Assembly: GCA_029747015.1 (NCBI GenBank)
Contig: JAKOGI010000126.1
Location: 801,001-865,000, forward strand
Direction: 5' to 3'
DNA length: 64,000 bases
Source of the DNA: Carnegiea gigantea
Taxonomy: Eukaryota; Streptophyta; Magnoliopsida; Caryophyllales; Cactaceae
A program made the translations under genes and the position numbers. The notes beneath the pieces are model-generated. The model saw nothing but the letters and a program-made list of their open reading frames with translations. It made no database searches and had not been told where the DNA came from. Shown here piece after piece: positions 1 to 10,708 of the stretch (within the stretch, counting starts at the first letter, position 1; each line of letters starts with the position of its first letter).

Positions 1-228
1 ATTATAAAAGAAAAGTTACAAAACTTATTGTCTTGGCTTCAACAAAGAGAACAAGAGTTAAGGATTCATACAGATAAAAATTTAATTAAGCCATGAAAGA
101 GAGTGTTAGACAAAATTAACCTGATAAATTATGAATTAGAATTAAGAAAAGTAGAAAATATTGAATTAAACAATAATGGCAATTATATAACAGATATCGA
201 ACATTGGTTTAGTGACGAAGATTAAAAA
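1..228 (+). pseudogene. Caulimovirid-like small ORF, C-terminal part
   Basis: Frame 1 is open from the window edge to a TAA at about 226, with one internal TGA near 94, probably a former Trp codon. The product is rich in Glu, Lys, Leu and Asn and looks helical. I do not recognise a domain. Its place, immediately upstream of a second short ORF and a capsid-like region, fits the small leading ORF of cavemo/solendo-type genomes. It could also be the tail of another viral or transposon reading frame, since its start lies outside the window. Confidence 0.3.
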
Positions 229-231
229 ATA

Positions 232-398
232 ATGTGAGTTTTCCATAAATTGAAAATCAAATAAGAAATATAAAACAATAAATTTAAGAAATAAATCAAT
301 CAATTAAAAGCTTAGTAATACAAGTGCAACTTATAACTATCGCTTTTGAAGGAATTCTCAAACCAGACAAAAAAGAGAATATATTCCCTTGGAAATAA
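232..398 (+). pseudogene. Second small ORF remnant between leader ORF and capsid region
   Basis: An ATG at 232 lies four bases after the previous stop, the tight spacing seen between consecutive ORFs in pararetroviruses. The frame is broken at once by stops and at least one indel. The clearest coding-like stretch is the last part, in another frame, ending at a TAA at 396-398. No domain is recognised. It may be a short virion-associated type protein, but only position supports this. Confidence 0.25.
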
Positions 399-402
399 TA
401 CT

Positions 403-1790
403 TCGAGCAACATTAATTTCAGGTAGCGATGACGAAAATATTTAAAAAGATGCCAAGATAAATTAACAAAAAAAGACAGAACAATTACAACTAGAAAAAA
501 TATAAGAACAAAGAAAAGTTAAAGATAAAGAAGAACAAGGTGAACAAATTAATTAATGGAAGAATATAAATAAGACAATTGAAGAGCTATTACAAGAATT
601 TGAAGATCTACAAATTTTCGAGACAATCAGACACGTAAATGTGAACACTGGTGGACTACAGGTAGCTCTTCCAGTAATAATCCAGACTCAGCAACTTTCG
701 AACAAGGAGAGGCATCAATCCATACAGAAGAATTTGAGCAAAGACTTAAGAAAATATATACCCCCAGATATAAGAGAGGACCAAGACCCAGAACTATTGA
801 CGATGAATTTATACCACAGATCCCACTATTCAAGATCCAATTCCTCCTTGGGAAACATACCAAACATAGATTGTGTCACAGATAAGAAAAAAGCACTAGA
901 TGTAAATCCTATATATAAAATAATTATTAACTCTTTTCAAGTAATAGTTCATAACTAGTACAAGAACATATCACCGAACATAAAAAATATAATAGAAGTT
1001 GATGTTAAAAATAATTTAAAAATTGATGTAGAAGGAGTTTGGACTATAGAAAAATGTTTAACAGGACAGTTCAGAGGATATAAATTTGTAACGAAGTTTA
1101 ACCAAGCTAACAAAGAAAAAAGAAAGGAAGCTTTGTATAAGCTAACCACCCGAAGAATTTGTAACCTATGTAATTTCAAAAGCTTCTTTTGTGAATTCAA
1201 TAAATATTATGATGAAGCATATGATTCTGTAGAAAATCAGGAAACGTATATTCAACTTCTACTAAACAAATTCCCACCTCCATGGAATGACTTTTTTTAA
1301 GAAAAATGTGAAGAATTTGCAAGTCAACCTATAGTTTTTAGATCACTAGCGACAGTTCAAACAAGTATTACTAGAGAAATAACTCGACTATATCTACAAG
1401 AATCAAGAAGGAGATATAAAAAGAGATAACAATTTGTTGTAAAGATGTAAGAAAACCAGGACAATATAGAAGTCAGCCATGCGTAAAATATAGACCTAAA
1501 AGAAAGAAAACTATAAAATCGAGGACAAATGAGTCAATATCTAAAATTAGGAACCAAAGTTACTCTAAACCTACAAAATCTCAATGGTCTGTTAACAAAG
1601 CCAGCAAGAAAAGTCACCACTTTAAACATGAAACTCTAAAAAGAGAAAGAACAAACCCAGACAATCGATATTATAAAGAAAGAGAGAACCCACTACTTGT
1701 AAATGTTAGAATTGTGGGCAAATAAGACTTAAGTCTATTGATTGTATGAAAAGAAAAGTAAATTTTGTAAAATTATATACAGAAGATTTA
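403..1790 (+). pseudogene. Caulimovirid-like capsid (coat protein) region with decayed zinc knuckle
   Basis: Fragments in different frames read in order: an acidic, Glu/Lys-rich start (403-640), a section with several Arg-Pro pairs (650-870), a core with Trp- and Phe-rich segments (990-1430), and a basic tail. The tail holds a CX2C-X4-H-X4-C type knuckle at 1704-1745: Cys codons at 1704, 1713 and 1743 survive, but the His position reads CTT (Leu) and a TAG lies between the first two Cys. In caulimovirids this protein packages the genome through the knuckle. Many stops and frameshifts make it non-functional. A Ty3-type Gag is the main alternative; the following movement-protein-like region argues against that. 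Confidence 0.5.
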
Positions 1791-1959
1791 AAGAAATAAA
1801 AGAAGAATTTTAACCCATCAACATTGAAAATTTTGATGAAATATCAGGTTGCTAAGAATTAATAGGAGAAGAAACCACCTAGCAAGAAGAGAGTTTGTCA
1901 GAAACTCACTATAACTACTGAAGAAACTGAAATAATCTAGCAACAAGAACAAGTGAATA

Positions 1960-2715
1960 ATGACAACTATACAGGAATAATAACCTTTAACCAACGACTT
2001 TATTAAAAAATTATAACAAAAGAGTTATCTCTAAAGGATCAAAAATCTTTTATGAGGATGGTTTCTTTAAAAAAAGGTTGCACAAGGAAATATAAGATTA
2101 TGACTAATGACATGGCATATAATGGGAAAATTTTAGAAGAAGTTCACTCTAAAGATTGAAACTTAATTAAATATATTCATTTACTAGGAATTCGGATAGC
2201 AGTAAAAGCGTACTTTAAAGAAGAAATTAATTCACTGATTATTCTATCACTTCATAATCAACGATTTTAAAAATATTCCAAATAGTCACCTAAGAACTAT
2301 TCAAGGAAATTTAATTTATTCAAAGCTTATCTTTGAATGTTATCCTAATTATTCAATTACATTACGAATCAAAAACATCGAAGATACTCTAAATTTACAA
2401 TTCAAACTTTTAACTGATATAGAGCTTAAACCTAGCAATGATGTATCACAGAGGTTTATATGTTTTCTCTAACACCAATTTTCCTATAAAAGAAATACAT
2501 TAGAAAGATAAAATTACAATTGACCTAATCTTTTCAACTATGAGTTCTATTATAGCCCCTCAAGCACAAGATGCAAGACTAACTTCTTTAACAGACTTTT
2601 AGGTGTTAGATGAAGAAGAAGAATCCACTAACATAGCACCCAGGCTATCGTATACCACATATAGAATAAGGATAATTAATCAACCACCTCTCCCACGAAG
2701 CTTAAGTTTGTCTAG
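1960..2715 (+). pseudogene. 30K-superfamily movement-protein-like region (caulimovirid)
   Basis: Downstream of the knuckle, in several broken frames, lies a region whose order of hydrophobic and charged blocks resembles the 30K movement proteins of plant pararetroviruses: a Tyr-Ile-His-containing strand (about 2170-2190), a basic beta-strand segment followed by a short Leu-rich strand and an Arg/Phe pair (2190-2270), then a Gly-Asn/Tyr/Phe/Pro-Tyr pattern (2290-2370). Movement proteins enlarge plasmodesmata for cell-to-cell spread. Stops and indels in every segment show this copy is dead. The frame fades before 2722, where a retrotransposon LTR begins. Profile comparison would be needed to confirm the family. 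Confidence 0.5.
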
Positions 2716-2721
2716 AGCTAC

Positions 2722-3330
2722 TGTAGAATGTAAACTTTTATGGACCAACCAACACTTGCCACGTGGAAAGAAATAAATACTTTCATTTCAGCCAATTACA
2801 ACATGCCATGCATTAAATTAATTACGACAATCCATTAACATAGCGCCACGTGTCATAATGAAGCAGAAAATAAATAATTACTTTTAAATAATGGAAAAAC
2901 CCTAACTCCGACTTCTTTATAAAAGAGAAAGCTATTCCCCCTCATTGAGGGTGCAACATTTTTAAAAGAACTCATAAGAGCTCAAGAATTTTTCTTTGGT
3001 AGAAGACAACAAGCAACAAAGTACGTGTCATCCGCCATCAAAGATCAAAGAAAACTCATCTTGATTGATATCAAATCTCTTAAGTACTACCTCAAGATCG
3101 AATTCATTGAAGCTCATCCAAAGGAAGCTAGATCAATCGGTTTGATCAAGATTCAAGTCAATCGATCCTCTTTCAAGTACAAATTGGGGATCTAATCAGA
3201 GAAACTATTTATTTGTTCATCTTGTAACAAATATACGAAGATTGTACTCATATCTTCTGAAATGAATACAAATCAAATTTATCCATATTTCTTGTCTTAT
3301 TTATTTTTAGACTCGAAATTTGTGTTTACA
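2722..3330 (+). repeat. 5' LTR of element A
   Basis: Begins TGTAGAATG and ends TTTACA, directly followed by a primer site. It carries a TATA box (TATAAAAG, 2918-2925) with the TSS expected about 30 bases later, and two CACGTG cores upstream of it (near 2760 and 2848). The end resembles the ends of the B and G LTRs, while the upstream half differs, so U3 has diverged between subfamilies. Confidence 0.75.
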
Positions 3331-3335
3331 AATTT

Positions 3336-3352
3336 TGGCATGCTTGGTGGGA
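3336..3352 (+). other. Primer binding site of element A
   Basis: TGGCATGCTTGGTGGGA lies five bases after the LTR end, and the same sequence follows the LTR of element G. It begins with the TGG expected opposite a tRNA CCA tail. The priming tRNA is not identified here. Confidence 0.65.
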
Positions 3353-3412
3353 CCTCTTTGCCTCTCATCTCTTTCTCAAAGCAAACAAGTTCTACACTCC
3401 TTTGAAGAAGCA

Positions 3413-5080
3413 ATGACTCCTGAAAACGCCATCTTTAATCTTTGAAGAAGAAAACTATCGGATCTACATCTGAAGCATTTGCAAAGACTAGTATTGCATT
3501 TGGCAATCGAAGCACTAGGGTAATGACTAGGAGCATGACCAAAGTTGCTGCCTCCATCACCCCAAAACAACAAGTTGTGACTCCAACTTTACAGTCACGT
3601 AAAACTCAAAAATTTGACTTCAACTTGCCTACTGATAGAGTCAATCAAATTGCTTTTCTCTCTAATTTGAAGCTAAAACCTTTGTCGTCTTCAATATGAG
3701 GAAGACTGTACCCCATAAACTGGATGAATTTCAAGCCTGCACCAATAATGTCTTCCAACCTTTCGATGAAGAGGATGATGACTACGGTAATAGCGATTCT
3801 TCACCAACATCTCCAAGGTATTCATTTTTCTCACAAGTTGAAGTCGAATCCTCAGACACTATCTTCATGCCAGTCATGCAACAGATGCTATCAACTTGGA
3901 GGAAGAATTGGCAAACATGAAGGCAACTCTGATAAGGCTCTCTAAGGAGAGCGAAGAAAATGATGCTTAAATTAAGCATCAAAATAAGCAAATAACTGAT
4001 TTGAAAAAGAAGTTGGAAAAGCGGTCATCTGAAGCCTCGAACAAAGGCTCAGGCGGTGAAGATTCTGACAAAGAGTCCAATCCTAGCAAGGAGTCCGACG
4101 ATGAACGCAATCTAAAAAACGATTCAACCTTGAATTCAATATCAATTGAGCAAATTCAAAATATTGATAGCTGATGCGTTAAAGGCCCATCTAGAAGGAG
4201 GTTCTTATAGAACTCATCATTATAGCAAGCCTTATACAAAAAAGGTTGATGCATTGCAGATGCCTTAGGGATTCCAACTTTTAAAATTTCATCAATTTGA
4301 TGGCAAAGGGAACCCGAAGTACCATATAGAGCACTTCATCGAGACTTGCAATAATGTTAGCATATGTAGCGACCTCTTAGTGAAACAATTCGTGCGATCT
4401 ATTAAAGGTCTTGCGCTTGACTGGTACGTAGACCTTGCTTCTGCATCCATTAATAGCTGGTGGCAAATGAAAAATGAATTCTTGAATCGCTTCTATAGCA
4501 CACATCGTGCGGTCAGCATAAGTGAGTTGACTAACACTATGTAATGGGATGAAGATCCAGTCATAGATTATATCAATCGTTGGCATGCCGTCTCTTTAAA
4601 GTGCAAGGATTGCTTTCCTGAATCTTCTGCTGTTGAGATGTGTGCTCTAAGAATAGAGTGGAATATCTTATATGCTTTGCAGGTAAACAAGCCCAAGACT
4701 TTCCAAGAATTAGCAACACGAGCTCACGATATAGAGCTTATAATCGCCTACTATGGAAGACGACTTGATGATGGTGAATCAATGGCATCATCAAGAAATA
4801 AAAGTTCCATGCTAAGAGACTCCGAAAAGAACGAATATTTTTATCTTGAGTTTGATGCACTAAAAATGCTTGACAAACTTCTTGAAAGAGGACTCATAGA
4901 ATTCCCAGAGTCGACGTGTCCTGAAGAAATTAGAAGAATTAATGATCCTGGATATTGTAAGTATCACAGGATCATTAGTCATCCTCTAGAGAAGTGCAGG
5001 CATTCAAGCGGCAAGTCCTGCAACTTGCGAAGGAAGGAAAGATCTCATTAGACAAAGATGGCATTGAAGAATCTGATTGA
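3413..5080 (+). pseudogene. gag: Tat-type Gag, broken (element A)
   Basis: Starts at an ATG matching the start of the element B Gag and ends at a TGA at 5078-5080, where the B Gag also ends. It shares MTRSMTK near the N-terminus, an acidic Ser-rich middle, a coiled-coil-like Glu/Lys segment and the retrotransposon gag core (QFDGKGNPK at about 4298). It is broken by an early frameshift near 3440, another near 3690, TAA in place of a Gln codon at about 3968 and 4542, and further changes. Gag would form the virus-like particle in the cytoplasm. This copy cannot be translated whole. Confidence 0.75.
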
Positions 5081-5199
5081 TCCTATATCAAGATCATATT
5101 GGAAAATGCTTTGGAAAAAGGACAACCCAAAATGAGTGTTGAGTTAGCTTCCAACTCAGTTGAAGACTCCAAAGCCAAACATAATTGTATGCTTGCAAT

Positions 5200-6060
5200 A
5201 CACACATAAAAACTTTCAAATTGTCAAGTTGACTTTAAGTCACTCTTAAAGATTCGCAAGTCGTAAAATAATTTTGACTCTCAAATCACCCTTAAAACTT
5301 CCAAGTCCAAGCTTATAGACTCTCAAGTTAGCATAGAGTATCAAGTCACCCGCATGCTGCTCAAGCCATCAAAATCAAGGACTTCCAAGTCGCCTAAAGA
5401 CTATCAAGTCAACAAAATTACAAACTTTGAAGTGAGTTTAACGGCTCACAAGCAATCAAAGATAAAGACCCTCAAGCCATCAAAATCAAAAGCCATCAAA
5501 ATCAAGACTCTTAAGTCTCCCAAGGTCAAGACTCACAAGTCATCGAAGATAAAGGCTCTCAAGTCATCAAAATTAAAGACAACTAAGTCTACCAAGTTTA
5601 AGACTCACAAGTTATTGAGCTCAAAGACTTTCAAGTCATCAAAATTAAAGACAACGAACTCCCCAACTTCAAAACATTCAAGTCATTGAAATTAAAGACT
5701 CCAAGTCACCGAAGATAAAGACTCCCAAGTTTTCAAAGTTCGAGACTCAAGTTATAGAAAGTAAGGACTCCAAATTTATCCAAAGCAAGACTCTGAAGTC
5801 CTTAAAGATAAAGACTTTGAAATCATCAAACTTTAAAGATATCAAGTTATCAAAAGCTTAAGACTCCTAAGTCTTTGAAGGTTAAGAAAATCCTAAGTCT
5901 TTGAAGTTCAAGAACCCCAAATCATCGAACATGCTAACGCTCAAGTCATGGAGCAAACATTTGTGTCATCTGAGCAGACTTTAGATTGTCATTGAAGTGG
6001 TAGACTCTCAAGTCATTAAAGATTATGAGCCTTAAGTCATTAAAGCATATGAACCTCAAA
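5200..6060 (+). repeat. AAGTC-rich degenerate tandem array in element A
   Basis: Non-coding spacer after gag. A short motif of the form GACTY-NN-AAGTC recurs every 15 to 35 bases with variable linkers such as ATCAAAG. Units like GACTTCCAAGTC have complementary arms and can form a small hairpin. A 111-codon open stretch at 5354-5689 is a Lys/Ser-rich by-product of the repeat and not a gene. Confidence 0.7.
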
Positions 6061-6109
6061 GGCACTCAGTTAACTCTTGCATTGTTTAAGTTGTAGACTC
6101 TTAGCACTC

Positions 6110-6420
6110 CTTCAAATTGGAGGCAATAATGACATATGCCTCTTCCTTTAAGTTGGTGATAATAATGCTTGAGCTTCCTTGTTCAAGTTGTCCACCTATT
6201 TTTTCGAGTTAGCATCAATAATAATGAAGGCCTCTTCCTTCAAGCTGGTAGTGATGATGCCATAACCTCCTCCTTCATGTTGGCAATGCAGGGCATCTCC
6301 CTCAAGTTGGTAGAAACAACACCATAACCTCCTCCTTCATGTTATCGACGTACGCCCCCCTCCTTCAAGTTGTTGACGACAACAATGTGACCTCCATCTT
6401 TATAATAAGGAAAGTCACCC
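6110..6420 (+). repeat. Second array type in element A spacer
   Basis: Degenerate repeats of about 50 to 60 bases built from CTCCTTCAAGTTGG and CATAACCTCC-like segments. A transition zone with two copies of an AAAGTCAC-CGAGGTGGA-like segment follows to about 6540. No coding potential is seen. Confidence 0.55.
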
Positions 6421-6689
6421 GAGGTGGACTCACATGGGCAAGCCATTCAAGGGTGAGAAAAATAGGGAAAGTCACTCAAGGTGGACGTATTTAAGGATGA
6501 AGGAAGAAAGAACCTTTCGTATTGCTTGTGGCAAGTCCTAGAGAAAATGATCCATTTAGTCCAAAACTTTAAGCATCCGAAATTTCAAATGACAAACTCG
6601 CAAAATCATGAAAAAAAAGATTGTATGCTTGCTTGACATGTGCGGTGTAGCCTTCTTCAAGTTGGCCACATAGGCAATGCAGATCTCTT

Positions 6690-7740
6690 TAGGAGGATTC
6701 AAGGCTAACCCGTTGATATATCCAAAAGGGTTAAACATTCAAAGGTTAATCGATAATTAAGTCAAATTCGCCTTTGGAGGATTTTTTTCTTTGATGAAGT
6801 TCAACTTAGGAGGATTCAAGGTTAACCCGTTGATGTACCCAAAAGGGTTAGACATTCAAATGTTAACCGATAATCAAGTTAAATTTGCCCTTAGAGGATT
6901 TTCACCTTTGAGGAAGTTCAAGTTAAGAGCATTCAAGGTTAACCCGTTGATGTACCCAAAATAGTTAGACATTCAAAGGTTAACCGATAATCAAGTCAAA
7001 TTCTCATATGGAGAAATCTCCTCTTTGGGAATGTTTGCCTAAAGAAAATCTAAGGTTAACCCATTGATGTACCCAAAGGGCTATATATTGAAAAGTTAAC
7101 CGATAATTAATCAAATTCGTCTCTGGAGAATTTTCGCCTTTAGAAGTTCATCGTAGGAGGATTCAACGTGAACTCGTTGATGTACCCAAAAGGGTTAGAC
7201 ATTTAAATGTTAATTGATATTAAGTCAAAATTCACCTTGTGGAGAATTTTTGCCTTTGGAAATTCGCCTTAGGAGGATTCAAAGTTGACCAATTCATGTA
7301 CTCAAAAGGGTTAGACATTCAAAGATTAACTGATATTAAGTCAAAATTCGCCTTATGGAGAATTTTTACCTTTGGAAGTTTGCCTTAGAAGGATTTAAAG
7401 TTAACTTGTTGATGTACCTAAAAAGGTTAGAAATTCAAAGGTTAACTGATATTAAATCAAAATTCATCTGGTAGGGAATTTTCGCCTTCTGAAAGTTTGC
7501 CTTAGGAGAATTCAAAGTTAACTTATTGATATACCCAAAAGGGTTAGACATTCAAGGGTTAACCGACATTAAATCAAAGTCCGCCTTTTGGGAAGGTCCG
7601 GCTTGAGGAAATTTCAGATTGATCCATTGATGTATCCAAAATGGTTAAACATTCAAAAGGTTAATCAATGTGAAATCAAATGCATATTCAAAGGCTAATA
7701 GATGCGAAATCAAATACACATTCAAAGGTTCACATGTGTT
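6690..7740 (+). repeat. Tandem array of about 117-bp units, nine copies
   Basis: The landmark TGATGTACCC (or a close variant) occurs at 6714, 6831, 6948, 7065, 7178, 7295, 7410, 7527 and 7628. The spacing is 117 bases in five of eight intervals and 113, 115, 117 and 101 in the rest when variants are allowed for. Each unit includes AGGATTCAAGG, GTTAACC and GGGTTAGACATTC. The palindrome GGTTAACC recurs in many units. It lies at the 3' end of element A, where Tat elements often carry tandem repeats. Confidence 0.8.
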
Positions 7741-8254
7741 CCATTGGATCGTCAAGTACTGTTTTTTTTTTTTTAAAAAAGAGGGCAATTAATTGTGAAA
7801 AACATCAAGTATAGATTCTCCCCAAAAAACAAAAGGAATAACATGGTTGACATTACCAAACGGGAAGAAGCATTTAACAAGAAAAAAACAAAAAAAAGAA
7901 AAAGAAAAACACAAGAAAAAAAGGAGGAAGCCTAAAGTGTTACTGGTAAGTTCTTCACGATGAAGTACTCCTGCATTTTGTGCTATGCAACTCTCCTCCA
8001 CGAGGACTTTCATAGGGTGAGAGACAGAAAGGCAGATAGATACAAGGGGAGAGTCTTGCCAAAAATATATACAAGGTGTATTCTTCAAATTAAGGAATGA
8101 AGCATTACCTTTGTTAATAAATCTTCATATTTTGGGCAAGCGAAATAAATATGTTGAAGATTACGTCTTACAAAATTACACCAAAAATGATACAGCGCCA
8201 ATTTAGAATTAAAAAAACAATCGAGATGTCAATCTCATGTGTGTAGAACAATTA
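7741..8254. other. Intergenic DNA, no gene seen
   Basis: Contains a poly(T)/poly(A) tract at 7762-7780 and an A-rich stretch (7880-7925). No LTR, ORF or RNA gene is supported. The junction where element A ends is probably near 7771. Confidence 0.4.
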
Positions 8255-8672
8255 ATAAAAGTAAAAAGAAGTGAAGTTGCCGAAGAGTACTATCTCATGT
8301 GTATGACTAGGATGGACAATAGTTGTCAAAAACTAATTTCTCAAGATTCAAGATCAAATTGGTAAAAGATAATTAAGTGATGCTAAGTTATGCTGATTAT
8401 CCTATGCCTAATGGACATAATATGTATTTCTTCTTGATTAAAAAAGAAAGTTCAGTGCTGAAAGAAAAGGGTCCAAACGCTTTAATGGGATTTATAGTTC
8501 ATAAGAAAGTTTGAATATACAATTGTCATAAATTATATTGCATGAGTTCGGTGCTTAAAAGTCTCATGAATATGAGGGGAGTCCGCGTCGTCATAAAACA
8601 CCATTTTCCTTCGAAAAATGCTTTAATTATTATGCATTTGCTCCACTCAACACACCTACGTTCTCTTCTATA
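8255..8672. repeat. Duplicated block, copy 1 (partner at 19874-20310)
   Basis: Closely resembles 19874-20310 over more than 400 bases with small indels: both contain TTTCTCAAGATTCAAGATCA, AAGAAAGTTCAGTGCT and AAAATGCTT-AATTATTATGC. Copy 2 sits just upstream of the host gene promoter; copy 1 abuts a LINE. No coding capacity. It is either a dispersed repeat or a segmental copy of the upstream region of the gene. Confidence 0.75.
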
Positions 8673-8689
8673 GTGCTTTTAAAAGATGG

Positions 8690-9900
8690 GTATTTTTTTT
8701 TTAATCTAAGTGGTAGGCTTAAGGAAATGTTGCCAACAATCATTGATCAAAGTCAAGGGGACTTTATACTAGGAAGGGAACTTCTACACAGTGTTCGCCT
8801 ATGTCAGAAACTTGCACGAGATTATCATAGGCAGCACATCTCACCAAGATGCCTAATGAAGATAGACCTAAAGAAAGCTTCTGACTCAGTGCAGTAAGAG
8901 TTCTTACAGGAACCAATGATTGCATACAAATTCCCCTCACAGTTCACAAAACAAGCAATGGAATGTATTACAAGAACACCATTCTCCCTTTGCTTAAATG
9001 GTGACAAATATGGATTCTTTGAGGGTGGTAGAGGGCTCAGGCAAGGGGATCCTTTATTCCCATTGTTCTTTGTCTTAAACATGCAATATCTATCCAGTGT
9101 TGTCAAGCAAGCTTCAAAAATAGAAAGGTTCGGATACCATCCCAACTCATTTGGACTCTTCTAGACCCCGTTATAGTGGGATTCAATAGGGTCGCACCAG
9201 TTGTTGATAAATGATTCGATTATCAATGTTTTTCATCCTAAATCTCTATCTGTGAATCTGCAATGCATTTAGGGGTGCAACATTTGGACTCTTCTAGACC
9301 CCATTATAGTGGGATTCAATAGGGTGGCACCAGTTGTTGATAAATGATTCGATTGCATCAGTGTTTTACATCCTAGATCTCTATCTGTGAATCTGCAATA
9401 CATTTAGGGATTCCAAGTGTAAACATCTTAAGCTGGTTCATTTAGTTGTTGCTAATGATCTCATTCTCTTCAGTGTAGCAAGGAAGCAGGTTATTGATAT
9501 TATCATGCAAGCTTTTATGAAAGTCTCTAAAATAATAGGGCTTATAGGTAACCCTCACAAGTCCTAAATTATTTTAGGAGAGGTGAATTAGAGCATGAAA
9601 GCAGATAGACTTGCCCGAGCCGATTTCAATGAAGGCTCTCTACCTTTCAAATATTTGGGAGTCCCCTAACAACAAGCAAGTTGTAAAAACTGGACTGCAG
9701 TCTATTAATCGACAAGATACTTGCCAAAATCAAGCAATGGTCATCCAAGCACATCTCTTATGCAGGCATAATTGTGCTGGTAAAGTCAATTCTACTGGGC
9801 TCTATAGTTTTTGGGCAGCGATATTTGTTCTTCCCGAAGAAGTTATCAACAAGGTTAATACAGCATGCAGGAACTTCATTTAGGGGGTTGATTTGAGAAA
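8690..9900 (+). pseudogene. LINE reverse transcriptase, broken
   Basis: The reading frame contains the L1 RT signatures LKEMLPTIIDQSQ, RCLMKIDLKKA and GRGLRQGDPL, then after an insertion VANDLILFS at about 9450, where an active enzyme has F/YADD; one catalytic Asp is replaced by Asn. SFWAAIFVLPEEVI near 9810 is typical of the post-RT region. Trp is replaced by TAG at about 8897. This enzyme would copy LINE RNA at a nicked genomic target. Stops, the insertion and the altered active site show it is dead. Confidence 0.8.
9148..9417. repeat. 133-bp tandem duplication inside the LINE
   Basis: CATTTGGACTCTTCTAGACC starts at 9148 and again at 9281; each unit ends in CATTTAGGG. The pair lies between two blocks of LINE RT coding sequence, so it is an insertion or local expansion after the LINE arrived. 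The two units differ by a few substitutions and a short indel. Confidence 0.85.
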
Positions 9901-10315
9901 CTTGGAGTGTTGGAACAAAGCTTGCATTGCAGAGTTAGTCTGGGCAATTGCTGAGAAAAAAAGATGTGCCACGGGTAAAATGAATGCATGCGAGATATTT
10001 AGAAAGTAAGGATTGGTGGGAGTATGCTCCTAAGCAGGATGTATGTTGATATTTAAAAAAATTGTTCAAAGTAAAAGAGTTGTTCAAGTGGGGGTGCTCC
10101 ACTAATTACAAATGGAAGTGGTAGTATGGCAAAAGCTATTCTATCTCAGCTGGCTCTTAATCCAGTCTCAATGTCAGCCGTAAAGTCCCATAGGCAAGGC
10201 TGGTTTGGTGTAGGCTGAATTTGTCAAGATACTCTTTCATATGCTGGCTCCTAATGAACCAAAGGTTGCCTGTAAAAGATAGGCTGAAAGTGTTTATTCA
10301 GCTCCCTAATACTCA

Positions 10316-10520
10316 TTTGATGTTTGGTTGGATGTAATGTAATGACGATGTAATACAATCAAATTTACAATGCAATTATGATTACTTGGTTTGTGGTAAT
10401 CATAATTATAAAATAGTTCTTTTATTGCAATACTATTTTATTACCAAACGTACAGGGTAATGAGAACGCAATTACAAACTTGTTTTCATTACAAGGTTGA
10501 TTACATCGAACCAAATATTA
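10316..10520. mobile_element. Short MITE in the LINE
   Basis: About 200 AT-rich bases with imperfect inverted ends: TTTGGTTGGATGTAAT at 10324-10339 against the reverse complement of ATTACATCGAACCAAA at 10500-10515. It separates LINE connecting-region sequence from the CysHis segment. Exact ends and TSD are unclear, and the superfamily is not assigned. Confidence 0.55.
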
Positions 10521-10521
10521 C

Positions 10522-10625
10522 ATGAGTGCGTGCTTTGTCATCAAGAAGATGAGACACTTGACTGAGCTAACATTGAGTTTGTGCTTTGTCCCCAAGAAGA
10601 TGAGACACTTGACCATTTGTTTTAT
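10522..10625 (+). repeat. Short tandem duplication of the LINE CysHis segment
   Basis: GAGTGCGTGCTTTGTCATC and GAGTTTGTGCTTTGTCCCC, both followed by AAGAAGATGAGACACTTGAC, lie 52 bases apart. They encode the CX2C part of the LINE zinc-binding motif twice. Only one copy is expected in an intact LINE. Confidence 0.7.
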
Positions 10626-10708
10626 AACTGCAGTTTTGTTGAGAAGGTCAAAACAACAGTCTATGCATGGACTAACATCAGTGCTGTTGGAAATACATTA
10701 CGGCAAGT

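Larger units (their letters stand above)
1..2721 (+). mobile_element. Degenerate endogenous caulimovirid (pararetrovirus) fragment
   Basis: Several coding-like stretches on the plus strand, each broken by stops and frameshifts, follow in the order: two short ORFs, a capsid-like region ending in a decayed zinc knuckle, then a region resembling 30K-superfamily movement proteins. Capsid upstream of movement protein is the order known for cavemoviruses and solendoviruses, unlike caulimoviruses or badnaviruses, where the movement protein comes first. No reverse transcriptase is present. The copy runs off the left edge and is cut at 2722 by the LTR of element A. It is far too decayed to encode anything. 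The lineage assignment is inference from domain order and by-eye resemblance. Confidence 0.55.
2722..7771 (+). mobile_element. Element A: gag-only Ty3/gypsy Tat-like retrotransposon, 3' end not found
   Basis: The order is 5' LTR (2722-3330), primer site (3336-3352), broken gag (3413-5080), then about 2.7 kb of non-coding tandem arrays. No protease, reverse transcriptase or integrase is visible. No second copy of the LTR start is found before unrelated DNA at about 7.77 kb, so the element is probably truncated at its 3' end, and no target-site duplication can be tested. The Gag is closely related to those of elements B and G, but the LTR is a different subfamily. Confidence 0.75.

Noticed and set aside
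5354..5689. 111-codon open frame rich in Lys and Ser
   Set aside because: It is the translation of the AAGTC repeat array of element A; the frame follows the repeat period and has no domain.
7789..8088. 99-codon minus-strand frame with a Phe/Leu-rich stretch
   Set aside because: The Phe-rich part is the reverse reading of an A-rich low-complexity run; no gene context.
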